From: Curtobacterium ammoniigenes NBRC 101786
GTDB lineage: Bacteria > Actinomycetota > Actinomycetes > Actinomycetales > Microbacteriaceae
Assembly (NCBI RefSeq): GCF_001571045.1
Contig: NZ_BCSV01000005.1
Location: forward strand, 62,001-126,000
Direction of reading: 5' to 3'
DNA length: 64,000 bases
Both the position numbers and the translations under genes were made by a program. The number at the start of each line of letters is the position of its first letter. The stretch's first letter is position 1. This document shows positions 58,405 to 64,000 of the stretch, piece by piece. The notes beneath the pieces were generated by a model. It made no database searches, was not told the DNA's origin, and saw nothing but the letters and a program-made list of their open reading frames with translations.

Positions 58405-59325
58405 TCATCTGAGCATGCTTGCCATGCTCGACGCGTGCCGGTCGTTCGTTCCGAGCGGTGGAACGCCGAGCCCCTCTTCGATGGTGCGGAGCAACGAGTA
58501 GTGGTTGTACGCCGTGCTGTCCCTGGCTCCCGACCGAGCCACCGGGCCTGCGAAGACGCAAGCGACCGAGTTATTGAGGTCGTTGCCCTCGTCGAACGTG
58601 ATGGCGAGCAACGATCGTTGGCTCCTGAACGCTGGGGACGCGAGGATCGCCGGGACGGTTCGGCGGAGCCACGCGTCACCCCTGGCGATGGAGCAGTCAT
58701 GCATGTCATTGCACAGGTTGGGGCTGATCACGGCGAGGCTCGGGGTCGTGCTGGCCGCCGCCAGATCGTGGGTGAGTTGCGTCAGCGGAACGTCGTGGCG
58801 GTGGCAGGCCGCCTGATCGCTCGTGACGCTCGGGAAATACAGGAACGGGTTGTGCTTGACCGCGTATCTCGATGTGTTCGCGGTCGAGCACGGCGAGGGC
58901 ATGCTCTCCGCGTACATCTTCCAGCTCTTGCCGGCGCGCTCGAGCGCCTGCGCGATGTTCGGTGCGCGGTCGACGCAACGCCCTCCCGGCGGATTGCAGT
59001 CGCTCGTGATTCCTGCGGTCGTGCCGCTTGTGAGTGCGAGATAGTTCGGCAGGCTCGGATGCGTGATGGCCGAGTAGTTCGTCGCGACGGCGCCGCTGTT
59101 GGCGAGCTGATTGAGGTAGGTCGCGTCGGGGTTTCCGAGGATCGCCTGCGTCGGCTTGTTCTCCTCGATGATGACCACGACATGCGCGAGCGGCGGGACT
59201 CCGGCGGTCGCCGTCGACGCTGCGGGGGAGCGTGCGGCGGAAGCATCCCCGTGCGCTGGAGCGGACGAACCGTCGCTGGAGCGTGCGCAACCCGCGAGCG
59301 CTGTCACCAGCAGCACGCCGGCCAA
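58405..59325 (-). CDS. SapM-like acid phosphatase lipoprotein
   Basis: 306 residues if TTG 59325 (GGAG 7 nt upstream) is the start. Lipobox TALAGC, then a phosphoesterase-family (PF04185) catalytic domain: HVVVIIEENKPTQAILGNPD, THPSLPNYLALTSGTT (catalytic Thr/Ser region), ITFDEGNDLNN and NHYSLLRTIEEGLG. It resembles mycobacterial SapM-type secreted phosphatases. The frame immediately upstream encodes ASRRRRSAAL, an ideal signal n-region, but has no ATG/GTG there, so the true start is unclear. It follows the oxidoreductase gene by 35 nt. Confidence 0.88.
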   Translation of the reverse strand: MAGVLLVTALAGCARSSDGSSAPAHGDASAARSPAASTATAGVPPLAHVVVIIEENKPTQAILGNPDATYLNQLANSGAVATNYSAITHPSLPNYLALTSGTTAGITSDCNPPGGRCVDRAPNIAQALERAGKSWKMYAESMPSPCSTANTSRYAVKHNPFLYFPSVTSDQAACHRHDVPLTQLTHDLAAASTTPSLAVISPNLCNDMHDCSIARGDAWLRRTVPAILASPAFRSQRSLLAITFDEGNDLNNSVACVFAGPVARSGARDSTAYNHYSLLRTIEEGLGVPPLGTNDRHASSMASMLR

Positions 59326-59360
59326 CGCTGCGCTCCGGCGTCGGCGAGAAGCGACGACGC

Positions 59361-61691
59361 CTATCCGAGTGCTCCGATGGTCTGCTGCTCGGGAACGAGC
59401 GAGGCGGCCGGCTCCAGTCGGACGATCACCGCTTTCGAGACGGGTGTGTTGCTGCCGGTGGCCGCGCTTTGCAACGGGACGAGCACATTCGCCTCCGGGT
59501 AGTACGCGGCTGCGCATCCCTTCGCCGTCGGGTACGAGACGATCCGGTACCCGCGGAGCTCACGATCGGGCTGACCCGGCCACTCGCTGAAGATGTCGAC
59601 GCGCTGGCCGTCGTGCAGCCCGAGCTCTGCGAGGTCCTCCGGGTTGACAAAGATCACGTCGCGGCCGTTCTTGATGCCGCGGTAGCGGTCATTCAGGCTG
59701 TAAACGGTCGTGTTGAACTGATCGTGCGAACGGAGCGTCTGCAGAATCAGACGGCCGGCGGGACGCTCGAGCGGCTCGAGATAGTTCACGGTGATCATCG
59801 CTTTGCCGGTCTTCGTGTCGAAACGGCGCGCGTCTCGCGGACCGTTCGGCAGCACGAAGCCGCCCTTCTTGCGGACATCGCGGTTGAACGACTCGAAGCC
59901 GGGCACCACGTGGCTGATGTGCTCGCGGATGATGTCGTAGTCGGACTCGAATGCGCTCCAGTCGATACCGCTTTCCGAACCGAGCGTGGCCTTCGCGAGC
60001 TCGCACACGATCGCGATCTCGGACAGCAGGTTCGGCGCGACCGGGGGCACCTTGCCGTGCGTCGCGTGCACGGCGCAGACGGTGTCCTCGACCGAGACGA
60101 ACTGCGGACCCGATGCCTGCAGATCGACCTCGGTGCGGCCGAGCGTCGGCAGGATGAGGGCTTCGTCACCGGTGATGACGTGGGATCGATTGAGCTTGGT
60201 CGAAACCTGCACGGTGAGGGCGCTCCCGCGCATCGCTGCCTCCGCAGCGGCGGTGTCCGAGATTGCGGCGACGAAGTTGCCGCCCATCGCGAAGAACACC
60301 TTGATATCGCCCCGTTGCAGCCCTTCGAGCGTCTGCACGGCGTCGAATCCGTGGGCGCGCGGCGGGTCGAAGTGGAATTCGCGCTGGAGGGAGTCGAGGA
60401 ACGTGTCACTCATCTGTTCCCAGATGCCCATGGTCCGGTCGCCCTGCACGTTGCTGTGACCACGGATCGGAGAGGCGCCAGCACCCGGCTTGCCGATGTT
60501 GCCGCGCAGCAGGAGGAGGTTCACGACCTCCTTGAGGGTTGCGACGGCGTTCTTGTGCTGCGTGAGCCCCATCGCCCACGTGATGACAACGCGGTCCGAC
60601 CGCATGTACAGATCGGCCAGCATGTCGATCTCGGCCGTCGTCAACCCGGTCGCCGCGAGGACCTCGTCCTCATCGACGTTTGCGATGTGGTCCCGGAATG
60701 CGTCGAGTCCGAGCGTGTACTTGTCCAGAAACGCATGATCGAGGACGGTGCCGGGCGCGGCCGCCTCGGCGGCGAGAACCCGCTTGGACACCGCTTGGAG
60801 CAGTGCCATGTCCCCGCCGGACCGGATCTGCAGGAAGTGATCGGCGATCTGGGTTCCGCGGCCGATGATGCCGCGCGGACGCTGCGGGTTCTTGTACCGC
60901 ATGAGACCTGCTTCGGGGAGCGGGTTGACGGCGACGATGGTTCCGCCGTTCCGCTTCGCCTCCTCGAGCGCGGTGAGCATGCGCGGGTGATTGGTGCCCG
61001 GGTTCTGTCCCATCACGATGATGAGGTCGGACTTGCCGAAGTCGTCGTAGCTGATCGTCGACTTGCCGACACCGATCGTTTCGCCGAGCGCTGTCCCGGT
61101 GGACTCGTGGCACATGTTCGAGCAGTCCGGCAGGTTGTTCGTGCCGAACGCGCGCACGAACAGCTGATACACGAACGCGGTCTCGTTCGCCGTTCGTCCG
61201 CTCGTGTAGAACGATGCCTGGTCAGGGGAGTCGAGCCCGTTCAGGCGGTCGGCGATGATCTGGAACGCGCGCTCCCAGCTCACCGGCTCGTAGTGGTCGG
61301 CGCCGCTCGGCTTGTAGACCGGCTGCGTGAGCCGGCCCTGCTGACCGAGCCAGTACTCCGACTTGTCCATGAGGCTCGACAGGGAGTTCTCGGACCAGAA
61401 ACTCGTCGGAACGGTGATGGGCGTCGCTTCCCAGGTGACGGCCTTGGCGCCGTTCTCGCAGAATTCGAGCACGTTGCGGTGACCCGGGTCGGGCCACGCG
61501 CAGCTCATGCAGTCGAAGCCCCCCTTCTGGTTGATCGACGTCATCAGGCGGGCGGTCCGCGCCGCGCCCATCTCCTTGATCGCCGGTTCCATCGAGTTGA
61601 GGATCGCCGGCACGCCGACGGCCCAGTCCTTCTTGTGCCCGACCTCGAGGTCCGGGTACTCGTTGCCTGGATTGACGTCGTTGTCGTGCAT
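59361..61691 (-). CDS. FdhF/YdeP-family molybdopterin oxidoreductase
   Basis: 776 residues. A [4Fe-4S] site near residue 60 (GGFDCMSCAWPDPG...EFCENG) and molybdopterin domains: FYTSGRTANETAFVYQLFVR, DCSNMCHESTGTALGETIG, LIIVMGQNPGTNHPRML, GGDMALLQAVSKRVL, and a C-terminal dinucleotide-binding domain (LRSHDQFNTTVYSLNDRYRG, split as RSHDQFNTTVYSL). Formate dehydrogenase-like; the YdeP branch also includes enzymes of unproven substrate. No partner subunit is adjacent. Directly follows fdhD (1-base overlap), which activates its cofactor. Confidence 0.93.
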   Translation of the reverse strand: MHDNDVNPGNEYPDLEVGHKKDWAVGVPAILNSMEPAIKEMGAARTARLMTSINQKGGFDCMSCAWPDPGHRNVLEFCENGAKAVTWEATPITVPTSFWSENSLSSLMDKSEYWLGQQGRLTQPVYKPSGADHYEPVSWERAFQIIADRLNGLDSPDQASFYTSGRTANETAFVYQLFVRAFGTNNLPDCSNMCHESTGTALGETIGVGKSTISYDDFGKSDLIIVMGQNPGTNHPRMLTALEEAKRNGGTIVAVNPLPEAGLMRYKNPQRPRGIIGRGTQIADHFLQIRSGGDMALLQAVSKRVLAAEAAAPGTVLDHAFLDKYTLGLDAFRDHIANVDEDEVLAATGLTTAEIDMLADLYMRSDRVVITWAMGLTQHKNAVATLKEVVNLLLLRGNIGKPGAGASPIRGHSNVQGDRTMGIWEQMSDTFLDSLQREFHFDPPRAHGFDAVQTLEGLQRGDIKVFFAMGGNFVAAISDTAAAEAAMRGSALTVQVSTKLNRSHVITGDEALILPTLGRTEVDLQASGPQFVSVEDTVCAVHATHGKVPPVAPNLLSEIAIVCELAKATLGSESGIDWSAFESDYDIIREHISHVVPGFESFNRDVRKKGGFVLPNGPRDARRFDTKTGKAMITVNYLEPLERPAGRLILQTLRSHDQFNTTVYSLNDRYRGIKNGRDVIFVNPEDLAELGLHDGQRVDIFSEWPGQPDRELRGYRIVSYPTAKGCAAAYYPEANVLVPLQSAATGSNTPVSKAVIVRLEPAASLVPEQQTIGALG

Positions 61692-62650
61692 CAGACTGCT
61701 GCTTTCTGGTCGGCGGTCGCCTGGGTCTCACCAGACAAGGGAACCGTAGGGGTCGAAGTGGAAGCCGAAGTCGAGCTCGACTGCGGTGTTGCGTGCTCCG
61801 GGGGCAGAGCCTGCGTCTCGACGGCGACGACGCGCTCGCTGCGCGAGTAGATGACCATCGATTGGCCCCGCAGGAAGCCGACGATCGTGATGCCGAGCTC
61901 CTTCGCGAGGTCGACGGCGAGCGATGACGGTGCCGAGACCGCAGCGAGGATCGGAATGCCGGCCATCGACGCCTTCTGCACGAGCTCGAAGCTCGCACGC
62001 CCGGAGACCATCAGCACGGTGCCCGCCAGCGGGAGGCGGTCTTCTTTCAGAGCCCAGCCCACGACCTTGTCCACGGCGTTGTGGCGGCCGACGTCCTCTC
62101 GGAGGACGAGCATCTCGCCGGTGCGCTGATCGAACAGTGCGGCCGCGTGGAGCCCACCCGTCTTATCGAACATGTCCTGGCCGGCGCGCAACCGATCGGG
62201 AAGGGAGGCCAGGAAGGCATCGGTCACCGTGGTCCGATCGGCCGCGACGGGGTGGGCCGACTTCGTGCGCACCGCATCGATGCTCGCTTTGCCGCACAGG
62301 CCGCAGGAACTCGTCATGTAGAAGTTGCGGTCGAGGCTGGGGTCGGGGAGCGGGACACCACCGCGCAGACTGACATCGAGCACGTTGTAGGTGTTCTCGC
62401 CGTCGACCGCGCCGCCCGCGCAGTACCGGATGGCTCGCAGTTCGTCGGTCTGGGCGATCACCCCTTCGGAGACAAGGAATCCGGCGGCGAGGTCGAAGTC
62501 GTGGCCCGGTGTGCGCATCGTGATCGACAGCGGCGACCCCGCCACGCGAATCTCGAGCGGCTCCTCGACCGCGAGCACGTCCTCGCGACGGAGCCGTGAC
62601 TCACCGACGCGCACCCGCGTGATCCGCTTTCGGATCGTCGTCCGTCCCAT
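61691..62650 (-). CDS. fdhD: Formate dehydrogenase accessory sulfurtransferase
   Basis: Transfers sulfur to the bis-MGD cofactor of formate dehydrogenase. 319 residues. EEPLEIRVAGSPLSITMRTP, GHDFDLAAGFLVSEGVI, the redox-sulfur motif TSSCGLCGKASIDAV (C-x-x-C), REDVGRHNAVDKVVG and VSGRASFELVQKASMAGIPI. A Ser/Thr-rich C-terminal tail of about 35 residues is unusual. Operon with the oxidoreductase. Confidence 0.95.
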   Translation of the reverse strand: MGRTTIRKRITRVRVGESRLRREDVLAVEEPLEIRVAGSPLSITMRTPGHDFDLAAGFLVSEGVIAQTDELRAIRYCAGGAVDGENTYNVLDVSLRGGVPLPDPSLDRNFYMTSSCGLCGKASIDAVRTKSAHPVAADRTTVTDAFLASLPDRLRAGQDMFDKTGGLHAAALFDQRTGEMLVLREDVGRHNAVDKVVGWALKEDRLPLAGTVLMVSGRASFELVQKASMAGIPILAAVSAPSSLAVDLAKELGITIVGFLRGQSMVIYSRSERVVAVETQALPPEHATPQSSSTSASTSTPTVPLSGETQATADQKAAV

Positions 62651-62730
62651 GGAGCAGGCTTATCACAGGCCGCTGACGGCGGTGCTTCGGCGGGGGAGAT
62701 CGGCAGGAAGTGCCTCGGTAGACTGCCGGG

Positions 62731-63192
62731 GTGTCCGTGAATCCTGAGCTTGTCGGCAGAACGTTCCCTCCGGCTCCGCCTTATCTGGTCGGTCGCGAGA
62801 AGGTCCGCGAGTTCGCCCGGGCCGTCATCGCGACGAACCCCGTGCACACCGACCCCGACGCTGCACGCGCCGCCGGATACGACGACGTTGTCGCACCTCC
62901 GACGTTCGCGGTCGTCGTGCAAGAGGCGACGCTCGCCCAACTCCTCGCGGACCCCGACGCCGGAATCGACTTCTCGCGCGTCGTTCACGGCGAGCAGAAG
63001 TTCGTCTACGACCGACCGATCGTCGCCGGCGACGAGCTGACCGCGACCCTCACGGTCACGAGCGTGAAGACGCTTGGCGGAAACGCCATGGTGAGCGCCG
63101 AGACCGCTGTGGTCGACGCGGGCGGCGCGCATGTGGTGACTGCGACATCGACGCTGGTGGTCCGCGGCGACGAGGATGGAGCTGACGCATGA
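62731..63192 (+). CDS. MaoC-like dehydratase subunit, HadA-type
   Basis: 153 residues, single hot-dog fold: FPPAPPYLVGREKVREFARA, NPVHTDPDAARAAGYDDVVA, PPTFAVVVQEATLAQLL, HGEQKFVYDRPIVAGDEL. This is the mycobacterial HadA/HadC-like non-catalytic subunit. GTG 62731; TAGACT (62719-62724) ends 6 nt before: leaderless. Overlaps the HadB-like gene. Lineages without mycolates keep the pair; function there is unclear. Confidence 0.93.
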   Translation: MSVNPELVGRTFPPAPPYLVGREKVREFARAVIATNPVHTDPDAARAAGYDDVVAPPTFAVVVQEATLAQLLADPDAGIDFSRVVHGEQKFVYDRPIVAGDELTATLTVTSVKTLGGNAMVSAETAVVDAGGAHVVTATSTLVVRGDEDGADA

Positions 63193-63617
63193 CGACCCCC
63201 TCCCAGACCCTGGCGCACTCGGTGGGCGACGTGATCGCCGAGCGTGAGTACCCGATCTCGCGCGACAGCCTCGTGCGCTATGCGGGCGCCTCCGGCGATT
63301 TCAACCCGATCCACTACCGCGACGATGTCGCTGCAGGCGTCGGCCTGCCCGGCGTGCTGGCGCACGGCATGCTGACGATGGGCATCGCGGTCCAGCCGGT
63401 CGTCGACTGGCTGGAGGATCGTGGCTGGGTCGTCGAATACGGCGTTCGATTCACGCGCCCCGTCGTCGTCGACCCGGTCGACGGTGCGGTCATCTCCGTG
63501 GTGGCGACGGTCGGGCAGGTCGACGAGTCCGGGGTGCCGTCGCGCATCGACCTGACCGTGCGCGCCGCCGCCCAGACGGTGCTCGGCAAGGCCCAGGTCC
63601 GCGTCGCGTTCCGGTGA
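63189..63617 (+). CDS. MaoC-family dehydratase, HadB-type
   Basis: 142 residues with the catalytic hydratase-2 motif: YAGASGDFNPIHYRDDVAA (D-x-N-P-x-H), then GVLAHGMLTMGIAVQPV and GVRFTRPVVVDP. Probably forms a heterodimer with the preceding protein and dehydrates (3R)-hydroxyacyl thioesters. ATGA overlap with the preceding gene and GTGA with murB. Confidence 0.93.
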   Translation: MTTPSQTLAHSVGDVIAEREYPISRDSLVRYAGASGDFNPIHYRDDVAAGVGLPGVLAHGMLTMGIAVQPVVDWLEDRGWVVEYGVRFTRPVVVDPVDGAVISVVATVGQVDESGVPSRIDLTVRAAAQTVLGKAQVRVAFR

Positions 63618-64000
63618 CCGATCTCGCAGCGCTCACGTCGTTCCGCGTCGGCGGTCCGGCCCGTCGCCTCGTCACCTGCGCATCGACGGACGACCTGGTT
63701 GCAGCCGCGCTCGATGTGTGGGCTGACGACGAGCCCTGGTTCGTCCTCGGTGGCGGCAGCAACGTCCTCGTCGCCGACTCGGGGATCGACGCCACGGTGC
63801 TGCTTGTTCGCAGCGCCGGGATCGACGTGCTCGAGGAGTCCGCTACGAGCGTGCGCGTGCGTGTCGCGGCAGGGGTGTCCTGGGACGCGCTCGTCGCGAC
63901 CGCACTCGAGCGCGGATGGTCCGGCCTCGAACCGTTGAGCGGGATCCCCGGCACGGTCGGGGCTGCACCCGTGCAGAACATCGGGGCGTATGGCACGGAG
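63614..64000 (+). CDS. murB: UDP-N-acetylenolpyruvoylglucosamine reductase, 3' end outside window
   Basis: FAD enzyme completing UDP-MurNAc for peptidoglycan. 129 residues visible. LTSFRVGGPARRLVTCAST, WFVLGGGSNVLVADSGIDAT (FAD loop), and GLEPLSGIPGTVGAAPVQNI then GAYG. GTG 63614 overlaps the stop of the HadB-like gene. Truncated by the window end. Confidence 0.95.
   Translation, partial: MTDLAALTSFRVGGPARRLVTCASTDDLVAAALDVWADDEPWFVLGGGSNVLVADSGIDATVLLVRSAGIDVLEESATSVRVRVAAGVSWDALVATALERGWSGLEPLSGIPGTVGAAPVQNIGAYGTE

Noticed and set aside
59232-61850. 872-codon plus-strand ORF
   Set aside because: Antisense shadow of the FdhF/YdeP gene; no homology, and GC-rich DNA gives long open antisense frames.

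Overview
This is a 64 kb piece of a GC-rich actinobacterial chromosome, most like Microbacteriaceae (inference). Nearly every gene has strong G/C preference at third codon positions, starts include GTG and TTG, and many genes are joined by ATGA/GTGA overlaps. The content fits: a complete menaquinone set except menH, Ccs (System II) cytochrome c maturation, BldC beside a bS22-type mini ribosomal protein, an archaeal-type AspRS, DUF5997, DUF4229 and HadA/HadB-like dehydratases ahead of murB. The window looks like ordinary core chromosome with small accessory insertions. I see no transposase, phage module or CRISPR array.

Layout. 1-3.5 kb: NAD synthesis (nadB partial, nadC) and a cysteine desulfurase. 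3.5-10 kb: a Na+/solute symporter with a small partner, DNA repair (tag), a DJ-1/PfpI protein, a LysR effector domain without its HTH, DUF5997 and an Lrp regulator. 10-12 kb: a frameshifted short ORF and a surface protein with five chaplin-like repeats and a LAFTG anchor. 12.2-16.1 kb: an alpha/beta hydrolase plus an MprF-type lipid aminoacylation enzyme. 16.1-18.1 kb: an FMN riboswitch and ribE-ribB-ribH. 18.2-22.7 kb: TetR/MFS efflux pair, flavin reductase, sodA and another TetR. 22.8-27.9 kb (minus strand): MarR-photolyase-serine hydrolase operon, a receiver-less winged-helix regulator, two leaderless micro-ORFs and a 33-bp minisatellite. 27.9-33.5 kb: upp, tadA, proC, ArsR, bldC, bS22, a glutaredoxin-like protein, Dabb and aspS. 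33.6-38.4 kb: thioredoxin-like lipoprotein, CcdA, ResB and CcsB. 38.4-50.7 kb: menC, menB, menE, menA, menD, menF, menG, a polyprenyl diphosphate synthase and FprA. 50.9-55.2 kb: cardiolipin synthase, YajQ, tRNA-Tyr, an inositol-phosphatase-family protein, an M23 peptidase, tRNA-Thr and tRNA-Met. 55.2-62.7 kb: an accessory block (ATPase, GNAT, hydrolase, SapM-like phosphatase, FdhF/YdeP oxidoreductase, FdhD). 62.7-64 kb: HadA/HadB-like proteins and murB, cut by the window end.

How genes work together. menF-D-C-E-B-A-G and the long-chain prenyl synthase make menaquinone, and the CcdA/ResB/CcsB set matures c-type cytochromes, so about 17 kb serves respiration. ribE/B/H make flavin under FMN feedback. 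FdhD sulfurates the cofactor of the neighbouring molybdopterin oxidoreductase.

Most notable signals. (1) At least nineteen genes have a TANNNT-type -10 box 6-8 nt before the start codon, which predicts leaderless mRNAs. (2) Two micro-ORFs on the minus strand have the same architecture: a 13-residue Cys/Gly-rich peptide (26357-26398) followed by a strong hairpin upstream of the MarR-photolyase operon, and a 33-residue peptide (27490-27591) behind a near-consensus promoter that abuts a 33-bp minisatellite. I regard the first as a candidate cysteine- or metal-responsive attenuator. (3) The chaplin-like wall-anchored protein at 10.6-12.0 kb.
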